Origin: Chloroflexota bacterium
GTDB taxonomy: Bacteria; Chloroflexota; Anaerolineae; UBA2200
Direction of reading: 5' to 3'
Assembly (NCBI GenBank): GCA_014360905.1
Contig: JACIWW010000008.1
Span: 38,848-102,847 of the forward strand
DNA: 64,000 nucleotides
The notes beneath the pieces were generated by a model that saw only the letters and a program-made list of their open reading frames with translations, was not told the DNA's origin and ran no database searches. The first letter of the stretch is position 1. The number at the start of each line of letters is the position of its first letter. Both the position numbers and the translations under genes were made by a program. This document shows, in pieces, positions 43,459-51,968 of this stretch.

Positions 43459-45318
43459 ATGGCAGAAAAACGACCTGACTACATTTTATTCGACAAGAAC
43501 ACCAGGGCTATTGTGTATGGGTATCAAGCGGCCCCCATTCAGCGCATGCTCGATTTCGATTACGTTTGCCGGCGAACCACGCCCTCCGTGGCCTGTATTG
43601 TAGATCCCACCCAAGAGGGATACCACAAATGCTTCTGGGGCGCTTCAGAGATACTCATTCCCATCTATCGCTCAATCAAGGAAGCAGCAGAAAAGCATCC
43701 TGATGCGGATGTACTAGTGAATTTTGCGTCATTCCGCTCCGCTTACCCTACTTCCAAAGAAGCACTGGAAAGCGATACGATACGCACAGTAGCTATCATC
43801 GCGGAGGGCGTGCCAGAGCACCGGACAAAGGAATTAATCCACATTGCAAAACAGCGTAATAAGTGGATCATTGGTCCTGCGACCGTGGGCGGGATTGCTG
43901 CAGGTGCATTTCGTATTGGCAACACAGCAGGAACGATCGAGAACATCATCGAGGCCCGCTTGCATCGGCCCGGTAGCGTGGCCTATGTCTCCAAATCGGG
44001 AGGGCTGTCCAACGAGCTCAATAACATTGTTGCACGCAATTCCGATGGTGTGTACGAAGGCATTGCCATCGGTGGCGACCGATATCCTGGCTCTACATTT
44101 ATCGATCACCTCCTGCGTTTCGAAGCCAATCCAGAGATCAAGATGATGGTCATGTTTGGGGAAGTCGGTGGCTTGGATGAATATGACGTAGTCGAAGCGC
44201 TCAAAGATGGACGCATCACCAAGCCGCTAGTCGCATGGTGTATTGGGACTTGCTCCAAAATCTTTCCCACCGAAGTGCAGTTTGGCCATGCAGGAGCCCG
44301 TGCTGGGGCAGATCGAGAGACAGCTGATGCCAAGAACAAGGCTTTACGGGAAGCAGGGGCCATCGTTCCAGATTCTTTTGATGATTTCGATGCCAAGATC
44401 AAAGAAACCTACGAGCGCTTGGTCAAAGAAGGCAAGTTGGTACCCAGACCTGACGTTGAGCCACAGAAAGTGCCCATGGACTATGCCGATGCCGTCCGTC
44501 TCAAACTGGTCAGACGTCCCACTGAATTCATGACTACCATCTCCGATGACCGAGGTGAAGAGCCAAAGTACTGCGGGGTGACCATCAGTGAGGTTGTGGA
44601 ACAGAACTATGGCCTAGGAGGCGTTCTTGGGCTGCTTTGGTTCAAGAAAAAGCTTCCTAAATGGGCCACGAACTTCCTGGAGATGGTTGTATTGATCACT
44701 GCGGATCATGGTCCGGCTGTATCCGGTGCGCACAATGCCATTGTCGCGGCACGCGCAGGCAAGGATCTCATCTCTGCACTGGCCAGTGGATTGCTCACAA
44801 TTGGGCCACTCTTTGGCGGAGCAGTGAACGATGCCGCAGAGTATTTCACGTTCTACCATGATGCGGGGCACACTCCTGATTTCATGGTCAGAGACATGAA
44901 AAACAAAGGCATCAACATCCCTGGCATTGGGCACCGCATCAAATCGGTGAGAAACCCGGACAAGCGCGTCGAGCTACTGAAGGATTACGCACGAAAGCAT
45001 TTCCCCATGACACCTTACCTGGATTATGCACTGGAGGTGGAGAAACTAACGACGGCTAAGCGAGAAAACCTGATCCTAAACGTAGATGGCTGTATCGGCA
45101 TCCTGTGTTGCGATATGTTGAGAAGTATTGGCTACACGCCGAAGGAAGTGAAAGAATTCGTTGCGCTTGGTGCTCTGAATGCCCTCTTTGTGCTGGGCAG
45201 AAGCATCGGGCTGATGGGTCATGTGATGGATCAAAAACGGTTAAAAACCAGGCTGTACCGACAGCCATGGGACGAAATCTTGTATCTAATGCCTGACAAA
45301 CCTGAGGAGGTGAAATAA
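43459..45318 (+). CDS. aclA: ATP-citrate lyase, large (citryl-CoA lyase) subunit
   Basis: 619 aa, collinear with the C-terminal part of ACLY. CoA-binding domain at about 1-150, SucD-like ligase domain with phosphohistidine loop F-G-H-A-G-A-R-A-G, then a citrate-synthase-like lyase domain with A-D-H-G-P-A-V-S-G-A-H-N, G-I-G-H-R and the terminal G-L-M-G-H-V-M-D-Q. With the small subunit it cleaves citrate plus CoA and ATP to oxaloacetate and acetyl-CoA. Full length, no broken motif. Confidence 0.96.
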   Translation: MAEKRPDYILFDKNTRAIVYGYQAAPIQRMLDFDYVCRRTTPSVACIVDPTQEGYHKCFWGASEILIPIYRSIKEAAEKHPDADVLVNFASFRSAYPTSKEALESDTIRTVAIIAEGVPEHRTKELIHIAKQRNKWIIGPATVGGIAAGAFRIGNTAGTIENIIEARLHRPGSVAYVSKSGGLSNELNNIVARNSDGVYEGIAIGGDRYPGSTFIDHLLRFEANPEIKMMVMFGEVGGLDEYDVVEALKDGRITKPLVAWCIGTCSKIFPTEVQFGHAGARAGADRETADAKNKALREAGAIVPDSFDDFDAKIKETYERLVKEGKLVPRPDVEPQKVPMDYADAVRLKLVRRPTEFMTTISDDRGEEPKYCGVTISEVVEQNYGLGGVLGLLWFKKKLPKWATNFLEMVVLITADHGPAVSGAHNAIVAARAGKDLISALASGLLTIGPLFGGAVNDAAEYFTFYHDAGHTPDFMVRDMKNKGINIPGIGHRIKSVRNPDKRVELLKDYARKHFPMTPYLDYALEVEKLTTAKRENLILNVDGCIGILCCDMLRSIGYTPKEVKEFVALGALNALFVLGRSIGLMGHVMDQKRLKTRLYRQPWDEILYLMPDKPEEVK

Positions 45319-45320
45319 GT

Positions 45321-46532
45321 ATGGCAAACATCGCATTGGAAAAAGCAGAGGCAATTGAAAGAGCCAAAGAGCACTTCGGCAAGCTTTTGGTGGAACAACT
45401 GGAACGCGTCGAACGCATGAAGGCAGCCGAGGACTGGCTGGACTATTCCAAAGTGAAACCCATTATCATCGGCATAGCAGGTGGTGATGGCATTGGGCCG
45501 ATCATCTGCCAACATGCTCACCGCATCCTGGAATTCTTGCTTCAGGATGAGATCAAGAGTGGCAAGGTCGAACTGCGGCCCATCGAGGGATTGACCATTG
45601 AGAACCGAGCCAGGCTAATGCAAGCCATTCCAGATGACGTATTGGCGCAGCTCAAAGCGTGCCATGTCATCTTAAAGGGCCCGACGACCACACCCAAGAA
45701 AGGTGACCCCTGGCCGAATATCGAAAGTGCCAATGTCGCCATGCGTCGTGAGTTGGATCTGTTTGCCAACGTCCGTCCGGTGCGTGTTCCGGACCAGGGT
45801 ATAGACTGGATGTTCTTCCGAGAAAACACTGAGGATGTCTATGTATTGGGGAGCAAGGGCATTAACGTCACCGATGACTTGGCGATTGATTTCAAGGTGA
45901 TCACCACCCAGGGCTCGGATCGCATCATTCGGTTGGCTTTCGAGTATGCCAAGAAGAACAATATCAAGAAAGTGACCGTGGTAACAAAGGCTAACGTGGT
46001 GAAAACCACTGATGGGAAGTTCCTCAACATTGCCGCCGAGGTGGCTAAGGACTATCCTGGCATCGAGTGGGATGATTGGTTCATTGACATCATGACTGCC
46101 AAGCTACTGGATCCCAGCCGCCGCTCCGAGTTCCGTGTCATCGTGTTGCCCAACCTCTACGGAGATATCATCACCGACGAGGCGGCGCAGATTCAGGGTG
46201 GCGTTGGTACAGCGGGCAGTGCGAATATTGGCAAGCGCTATGCCATGTTCGAGGCCATCCATGGCACGGCTCCACGCATGGTAGAGGAAGGCCGGGCACA
46301 GTATGCCGACCCATCCAGCATCATTAAAGCGGCAGCAATGTTGCTCAACCACATTGGGTTCGTGGAGAAGGCACGGCAATTGGATATGGCGCTGGATATC
46401 TGCGGCCAGTTCGAGCGGAAAATCCAGGTTACCGGTAGGCCAGGCGGGGCAACTGGAGCCGAATTTGCAGAGTATATTATAGAAACTCTACAAAGCCCTG
46501 ATCTGGAGAGCAAGTGGCAGAGCTATCAATAG
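45321..46532 (+). CDS. icd: Isocitrate dehydrogenase
   Basis: 403 aa, starts two bases after the aclA stop. Isocitrate-binding S-x-N-x-x-x-R is present as S-A-N-V-A-M-R with V-R-P-V downstream; metal-binding Asp in L-Y-G-D-I-I-T-D-E-A-A. The cofactor loop reads H-G-T-A-P-R-M, where E. coli NADP-IDH has Lys-Tyr and NAD-IDH usually Asp, so coenzyme preference cannot be assigned. A 30-aa N-terminal helical extension precedes the core. In this operon it can work as a reductive carboxylase of 2-oxoglutarate or oxidatively. Confidence 0.94.
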   Translation: MANIALEKAEAIERAKEHFGKLLVEQLERVERMKAAEDWLDYSKVKPIIIGIAGGDGIGPIICQHAHRILEFLLQDEIKSGKVELRPIEGLTIENRARLMQAIPDDVLAQLKACHVILKGPTTTPKKGDPWPNIESANVAMRRELDLFANVRPVRVPDQGIDWMFFRENTEDVYVLGSKGINVTDDLAIDFKVITTQGSDRIIRLAFEYAKKNNIKKVTVVTKANVVKTTDGKFLNIAAEVAKDYPGIEWDDWFIDIMTAKLLDPSRRSEFRVIVLPNLYGDIITDEAAQIQGGVGTAGSANIGKRYAMFEAIHGTAPRMVEEGRAQYADPSSIIKAAAMLLNHIGFVEKARQLDMALDICGQFERKIQVTGRPGGATGAEFAEYIIETLQSPDLESKWQSYQ

Positions 46533-46599
46533 GGCCTGTACCGGCTACCCTGAGGCGATGCTAGTTCAAATTTGCTGCAAGCGAGAGCATTATCCACTA

Positions 46600-46638
46600 G
46601 TGAAATCCCCCTGACTGAGCAGGGGGATTTCACTTTTT
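46600..46638. terminator. Bidirectional intrinsic terminator after icd
   Basis: A 14-bp perfect stem (46600-46613 with 46620-46633) with a 6-nt loop is followed by TTTTT. It also overlaps the end of the converging LysM gene. Confidence 0.9.
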
Positions 46639-47413
46639 ACCACAGATACCAATAAAAGCATCTGGGAGCTTGCACAGGACTTAGCGGAATGATGCTACGG
46701 CTGCGGTATACGATGCCTACGCTCCAGCAATAGCGCATTCTCCTGTGACCAGAGGATAGGGAGATGGGTACAACCAAACTCGAAGCTTTGGTCCAGGACC
46801 GGTATGGGTTATCGGCATCCTCTGACCATATTTTGACCTCGTACCATTCGCCATCCTTTAGCGTAGCAACGGAAGCCCACTGCAGGACAATACGTGCTTC
46901 GCGGCCGTGGAACTCGGCGCCTTCAGACGGACCGAGTGAGATGGGGGCGGGATAGGGAAGCGCAGATGTCGGTGTGGGGGTCGGCGTGGGCGTGAAGACT
47001 TCTGAACGCACCGGGGTGCGCTTCGCACCCGCAATGATGAGCTTTTGACCAACGGCGATCAGGTGGGTATCTTTTAGGCCGTTGGCTTCCACAATGGCCT
47101 CGATGGTAGTATCGTATTCCTTGGCAATCAATCCCAGCACTTCACCTGGTTGCACTACGTGGATCACTGGCTCAGGCGTAGCAGTGGGAATGAAGGAGGT
47201 TGGCGTAGGCTTCCGCTCTACGCTCACTCGAGTGATCGTTGCTGTAGCTGAAGGGAAAAAGGCTGTTGGTTCATTCCCGCTCTGCCAGGGCAATAGCAAC
47301 CACGCTGTTGCTAAGAAGGTGAGAAGGGCAAAACCTGCCAGCAGCAGGTGATGCCATGAGTTTTTTATCCTTTCAACGATTCCCCTGACCTGCCAAGCCC
47401 AGTTCTTCTGCAA
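46637..47413 (-). CDS. Membrane-anchored LysM protein
   Basis: 258 aa with a cytoplasmic stub, one transmembrane helix (about 20-42), a Ser/Thr/Pro linker, one LysM domain (V-V-Q-P-G-E-V-L-G-L-I-A-K-E-Y ... L-I-A-V-G-Q-K-L-I-I, about 88-133), a second Thr-Pro linker and a fibronectin/Ig-like C-terminal part (I-V-L-Q-W-A-S-V). LysM binds peptidoglycan GlcNAc. The likely start is TTG 47413, overlapping the HD gene by 41 bp; its Shine-Dalgarno is poor, so the start is uncertain. Confidence 0.8.
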   Translation of the reverse strand: MQKNWAWQVRGIVERIKNSWHHLLLAGFALLTFLATAWLLLPWQSGNEPTAFFPSATATITRVSVERKPTPTSFIPTATPEPVIHVVQPGEVLGLIAKEYDTTIEAIVEANGLKDTHLIAVGQKLIIAGAKRTPVRSEVFTPTPTPTPTSALPYPAPISLGPSEGAEFHGREARIVLQWASVATLKDGEWYEVKIWSEDADNPYRSWTKASSLVVPISLSSGHRRMRYCWSVGIVYRSRSIIPLSPVQAPRCFYWYLW

Positions 47414-47948
47414 TGCCTTTCATCGCCTCCAGCACCAATGGCACGTGCTCTCCCCATAGGTCTACCCCGAGTGCTTCTGCACCACGTAGGATGTCTTCAC
47501 GGCTCACACCAGCGGCAAAAGCCTTGTCCTTAAATTTGCTCTTGATGGATTTGATTTCGGTGATGTCTCGGATATCCTTCGTTGGGCGCACCAGGGCCAC
47601 AGCCGTAATCAAGCCGGTCAGTTCGTCTACTGCATACAGCGCTTTCTCCATAATGGTCCTGCGCTCAATGCCAAGGTAGTCTGCGTGAGATTCTATAGCG
47701 CGTGCGATCTCCTCTGGCCAGCCCCGTTCACGTAGGATCCTGGCTCCTTCGGCAGCATGGGGAGGCATTGTGGGGAATTTTTCATAGTCAAAGTCGTGGA
47801 TCAGCCCAACAACGCCCCATTTTTCTTCATCTTCGCCTAATTTGCGGGCGTACGCCCTCATCGCTGCTTCTACCGCTAGGGCGTGCTTAATTAGGCTTTG
47901 ATTTTGGGTGAATTCGGTCAACAGTTTCCATGCATCTTCACGGTTCAT
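47373..47948 (-). CDS. HD-domain phosphohydrolase-like protein
   Basis: 191 aa. HD-type metal site residues: K-H-A-L-A-V-E-A-A-M, G-L-I-H-D-F-D-Y-E, E-S-H-A-D-Y and D-E-L-T-G-L. This subgroup is widespread and usually annotated as HDIG hydrolase with unknown substrate. It overlaps the LysM gene by about 40 bp and is probably co-transcribed. Confidence 0.85.
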   Translation of the reverse strand: MNREDAWKLLTEFTQNQSLIKHALAVEAAMRAYARKLGEDEEKWGVVGLIHDFDYEKFPTMPPHAAEGARILRERGWPEEIARAIESHADYLGIERRTIMEKALYAVDELTGLITAVALVRPTKDIRDITEIKSIKSKFKDKAFAAGVSREDILRGAEALGVDLWGEHVPLVLEAMKGIAEELGLAGQGNR

Positions 47949-48064
47949 AGTTCATTCCCTGTTCTATTCTTCTGGTCTACATAACAGCAGATGGAAACAC
48001 AATAGCAGGCCTGGGCTCTAGAAGGCAACGCATTTCTTGTCTCCTATGTTTGGCATAATGCCTG

Positions 48065-48781
48065 CTAACTGGCCAGAGCCTGCTTCTGTGCCATCAAGAG
48101 CTCTTTGATGCCCTTTTCAGCTAGGTTCAACAGTATGTCCATCACTGCTCGATCAAAGGGTTGCCCTTCTGCGGTCCCCTGTATCTCGACGAATTGACCA
48201 CGTGCGGTCATGACAACGTTAAAATCTACTTCCGCTTGTGAATCCTCCTCATAGCACAGATCGAGCACGGGTTCGCCCTGTACTACGCCTATACTTACTG
48301 CTGCCACTGGAGCACGCCACACACTGCGGTGCACTGCACCCGATTGCACGAGTTGGTTCACTGCAAGCGCTAGCGCTACGTAACCCCCGGTCACTGCAGC
48401 CGTGCGGGTGCCTCCATCTGCTTGGATTACATCACAGTCTATCGTAATGGTGCGCTGGCCCAACTTGCGCAGGTCTAGCGCTGCCCGTAGGGAGCGGCCA
48501 ATCATCCGTTGGATTTCCTGTGTCCGTCCTCTGACGCTTCCTGTACTGGCTTCACGTGGTGTCCGCGTGTGGGTAGATGCAGGTAACAGGCCATATTCAG
48601 CAGTCACCCACCCTTGGGCCTGGTCTTTCAACCAAAGCGGGATTTCGTCAGCCACAGAGGCCGCGCACAATACCCAGGTCTTGCCCATGCGCACCAGTAC
48701 AGAAGCCGGGTTGTGATCCAGATAATGAGGAATAAACTCTACTGGTCGCAGTTGGTCATTGGCTCGCCCATCAGGTCGCAC
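48065..48781 (-). CDS. rph: Ribonuclease PH
   Basis: 238 aa phosphorolytic exoribonuclease that trims tRNA 3' ends. Start GTG 48781 with AGGAGG upstream gives R-P-D-G-R. R-G-R-T-Q-E-I-Q-R-M-I-G-R-S-L-R-A, D-C-D-V-I-Q-A-D-G-G-T-R-T and D-L-x-Y-E-E-D are the family motifs. Single gene, 117 bp upstream of the HD gene on the same strand. Confidence 0.95.
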   Translation of the reverse strand: MRPDGRANDQLRPVEFIPHYLDHNPASVLVRMGKTWVLCAASVADEIPLWLKDQAQGWVTAEYGLLPASTHTRTPREASTGSVRGRTQEIQRMIGRSLRAALDLRKLGQRTITIDCDVIQADGGTRTAAVTGGYVALALAVNQLVQSGAVHRSVWRAPVAAVSIGVVQGEPVLDLCYEEDSQAEVDFNVVMTARGQFVEIQGTAEGQPFDRAVMDILLNLAEKGIKELLMAQKQALAS

Positions 48782-49284
48782 GCGCTTTCCTCCTACATCG
48801 TTTATCGGTCAGGTTAAGTATAGCATGAACATGGCGATTGTTCAAATTGCATGTGCACAATCAAGCAGATGCGTTGGCTGTTGCTAGGGGGATGCGAATG
48901 GATAAAAAAGAGCCGAGTAGCGATACAATGACAGGCTATGTGCTGTCTGGCTGCTTGTCATCTCTCAAACTCGAGCAACAATATTTGCAATCACCTGAAG
49001 AACATGCTCATTGGACAAAACTCGGGTTTTTTACTATGATAGTGACACATCTGCTATAGCATTTTCAGCGCACAGAAGAATTACGGTTTTTTTACCTGTT
49101 TGAGCACTAAAGAGAACAAAAAGGAGGCGATCTGGCAACAACTGATTCAGACAGTATGACCTTTCGCAATTCGTAAGGAAGCGGTTTTGGCCTTATGCCC
49201 ATCCTTGTGGATGACCGAACAGTCCTGTTCCTTGCAAATTGCATAGTATTTCCCACTTTTAACATTACATTTGGAGGAATTGAA
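48782..49284 (+). other. Intergenic region with a candidate promoter and long leader
   Basis: No convincing gene. TTGGAC (49011-49016), 18-bp spacer, TATGAT (49035-49040) could drive the ATPase gene, leaving a leader of about 240 nt. A CATCC/GGATG hairpin lies at about 49199-49212. A 73-codon frame at 48838-49059 lacks a Shine-Dalgarno and is probably chance. Confidence 0.4.
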
Positions 49285-50385
49285 ATGGCTAGCGTGACAT
49301 ATGATCATGTCACCAAGCGTTTCGGCGATGTCATTGCAGTTAACGACATGACGCTGGATATCCCTGATAAGGAGTTTTTGGTTCTGGTAGGACCATCTGG
49401 ATGTGGTAAGACTACTGCGCTGCGTCTTTTGGCCGGCCTTGAGGAGGTCACCAGCGGGATTATCAAGATTGGCGACCGGGTGGTCAATGATATTGCACCC
49501 AAGGATCGTGATATTGCCATGGTTTTCCAAAGCTACGCTCTCTATCCGCACATGAGCGTGTACGATAACATGGCCTTTGGTTTAAAGCTGCGCAAGATGC
49601 CCAAACAGGAAATTGACCGGAGAGTTAAAGAAGCCGCGGAAATATTGGGCATTCAAGGGCTACTTGACCGCAAGCCTCGGCAATTATCCGGCGGCCAGCG
49701 CCAGCGCGTAGCCCTTGGGCGTGCTATTGTCCGTGAGCCGCAGGTCTTTTTGATGGATGAGCCCCTATCCAACTTGGATGCCAAACTCCGAGTACAAACC
49801 CGCGCTGAGATTTCCAAGCTCCACCAGCGTTTGCAAGCCACTTTCATTTACGTGACTCATGACCAAACCGAAGCAATGACCATGGGCACGCGCATTGCTG
49901 TCATGAAGGATGGCATATTGCAGCAAGTAGATACTCCCCAGAACCTATACGACTATCCTGGCAATATGTTCGTCGCTGGCTTCATTGGCAGCCCAGCGAT
50001 GAACTTTTTCGAGACCAGGCTCAGTGGCACTGTGGAGGAGATGTACGCTGAAGGCCCGGGTTTCAGAGTTCGGGTGCCAGCTGACAAGTCTCTAGCCTTA
50101 CGGGATTATCTCGGCAAGCAGGTAATTTTCGGAATCCGGCCAGAGGACATCCACGACCGCTACTATGCTCCACCGGGTATCACTGCAGAAACAGTCACGG
50201 CAAAGGTAGATGTGACTGAGCTGATGGGTAGCGAGGTCTTTGTGTATCTGCTCTCCGACTCCAAGTTTTTCATCGGCCGCTTTGATCCCCGCACCTCAGC
50301 CCGGGTAGGGCAAACGATTGATGCCGTCTTCAACATGGCCAAGGTTCACTTCTTTGACCCCAATACGGAGAAGGCAATTCGTTAG
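49285..50385 (+). CDS. MalK/MsmX/UgpC-type sugar ABC transporter ATPase
   Basis: 366 aa from ATG 49285 (GGAGG upstream). Walker [12 protein letters not shown]-loop [11 protein letters not shown], signature [10 protein letters not shown], Walker [13 protein letters not shown], then the C-terminal OB/TOBE regulatory domain. It stands alone, as MsmX-type ATPases that serve several sugar importers do, so it is the best candidate partner of the MalFG permeases at 25331-27446, which lack an ATPase gene. Confidence 0.93.
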   Translation: MASVTYDHVTKRFGDVIAVNDMTLDIPDKEFLVLVGPSGCGKTTALRLLAGLEEVTSGIIKIGDRVVNDIAPKDRDIAMVFQSYALYPHMSVYDNMAFGLKLRKMPKQEIDRRVKEAAEILGIQGLLDRKPRQLSGGQRQRVALGRAIVREPQVFLMDEPLSNLDAKLRVQTRAEISKLHQRLQATFIYVTHDQTEAMTMGTRIAVMKDGILQQVDTPQNLYDYPGNMFVAGFIGSPAMNFFETRLSGTVEEMYAEGPGFRVRVPADKSLALRDYLGKQVIFGIRPEDIHDRYYAPPGITAETVTAKVDVTELMGSEVFVYLLSDSKFFIGRFDPRTSARVGQTIDAVFNMAKVHFFDPNTEKAIR

Positions 50386-50402
50386 GCGCGCTGAAGCAAT
50401 CG

Positions 50403-50434
50403 AAAGGGGATGAGAATTTTCTCATCCCCTTTTT
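50403..50434. terminator. Bidirectional intrinsic terminator
   Basis: AAAGGGGATGAGAA pairs with TTCTCATCCCCTTT around a minimal loop and is followed by TTTT; it separates the ATPase gene from the converging MATE gene. Confidence 0.88.
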
Positions 50435-51813
50435 CATAATCGAAGTCTTTTCCAGTCTCCTCTGCGGAACAGGAAATAGATTAAGGCAGCTCTGGCTGTC
50501 CAATCCACAGCCGTACCCAGCCAGACTCCATTCAGACCCCAACCAAACACAATGGCAAAAAGGTAGACGATTGGCACACGGAAGAAGAGAGTGCCTACCA
50601 GGGTGGCGAGCATGGGTGTCCTCATGTCCCCAGCACCACGCAGACTGCCAGCGATCACCATCAAGACAGCAATGGGCAATTGTTCCAGCGCTCCAATTCG
50701 TACGGCATCTCCGGCAAGGGATAGGACTTCGGGCGTGCTACCAAAGATAGCCGCGAGGTTTGAACCAAACAGGGCGAAAATAACGCCTAGCGCCCCCATC
50801 ACAGCAATGCTAACGCGCATGGTGCTGCGTATGCTTTCCTCAGCTAACTCTGGTTTCCTTGCTCCTAGAGACTGACCAACGAGCGTAGTGCTGGCAATGC
50901 CCAATCCAAACCCAGGCATGAAGGACAAAGATTCTATGTTGACTGCAATCTGATGTGCAGCCAGTGGGATCTCTCCAAGTGCTGAGACAATACGCATAAA
51001 AAGGATAAAGCCCAAGCGCATGACGAGGGACTCACCAGCAGTAGGCAGGCTAAGGCTCAACATTTGTCCAATCAGTTGTCCATCCCACTGCAGTATATCG
51101 CGACAACGAAGTTTCAGGAATCTCTTCCCGTTTATAACTAGAAACAGAGCCAAGGAACCACCCAATAGCTGAGCAGATGCGGTAGCCAAAGCTGCGCCAC
51201 GTAGCCCAAATGCGGGAAAAGGCCCTAGTCCAAAGACCAATACCGTTGCCAGCAACACGTGCCAGACATTCATTACCAAGGTGATCATCATGGGCGTTTT
51301 CGTGTCACCAGAGCCGCGCATGATCCCATTCAGCACCAACATGGGAAAACCGAGCAACGATGCCACAAGGATAATGCGCATGTACGCGCTACCCATGGCG
51401 ATTGCGCGCGTACTGGCCCCCATAAGCGCAAGTATCGCACTTGCGGAAGGCCACAGCACCGCAATAGTTCCCGCTGCAAATAAAATGGCAAAGAGAATAG
51501 CGCGTGCGGCAACTCGCTTGGCCTGCTCATAATGGGCACCACCCCAGGCGTGGGCAACAAGGGTTGTAGCTGTAATGGAGATAGCAGAGAACAACTGCGT
51601 AGCTATGTTCAGAAATAGCCCACCCAGGCTCACAGCGGCTAGTGCTGCAGGATCTTTCAGCCTGCCAACAAGCAACGTATCGGCTAGGTAGACCATGGTC
51701 ACCAGTAGGTTTTCCGTTACTGCTGGCAGTGCTAGCTTGACGATATTGTGTGGAATGTTTTCACGTGTCAGCACAAGTGTGGCGACAGCAGAATATTGAT
51801 CCGAAGCAGCCAC
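50434..51813 (-). CDS. MATE-family efflux transporter
   Basis: 459 aa, about 12 helices in two MatE repeats (L-A-L-P-A-V-T-E-N-L and L-S-L-P-T-A-G-E-S-L). Typical of NorM/DinF-like Na+ or H+ coupled drug antiporters. Start GTG 51813. No regulator adjoins; substrate unknown. Confidence 0.9.
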   Translation of the reverse strand: MAASDQYSAVATLVLTRENIPHNIVKLALPAVTENLLVTMVYLADTLLVGRLKDPAALAAVSLGGLFLNIATQLFSAISITATTLVAHAWGGAHYEQAKRVAARAILFAILFAAGTIAVLWPSASAILALMGASTRAIAMGSAYMRIILVASLLGFPMLVLNGIMRGSGDTKTPMMITLVMNVWHVLLATVLVFGLGPFPAFGLRGAALATASAQLLGGSLALFLVINGKRFLKLRCRDILQWDGQLIGQMLSLSLPTAGESLVMRLGFILFMRIVSALGEIPLAAHQIAVNIESLSFMPGFGLGIASTTLVGQSLGARKPELAEESIRSTMRVSIAVMGALGVIFALFGSNLAAIFGSTPEVLSLAGDAVRIGALEQLPIAVLMVIAGSLRGAGDMRTPMLATLVGTLFFRVPIVYLFAIVFGWGLNGVWLGTAVDWTARAALIYFLFRRGDWKRLRL

Positions 51814-51968
51814 GCTGAGTACACCCTTTCTTGCTCAGAGGTTGTGCAAAACGGAAGGATCATAACATACAATATGGCAGCGTGCAAACACAAGAGGCCA
51901 TATTCTTATTGCGCATGTGAGCGATTTACGCCGCATAGGGGGTACCGGAGATAAAAACAAGAGCAATT

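Noticed and set aside
42147..45318. Reading the two lyase subunits as succinyl-CoA synthetase
   Set aside because: The large subunit carries the C-terminal citrate-synthase-like lyase domain and both carry segments specific to ATP-citrate lyase.
48838..49059. 73-codon frame upstream of the MsmX-type ATPase
   Set aside because: No ribosome binding site, no recognisable domain, and the candidate promoter for the ATPase lies inside it.
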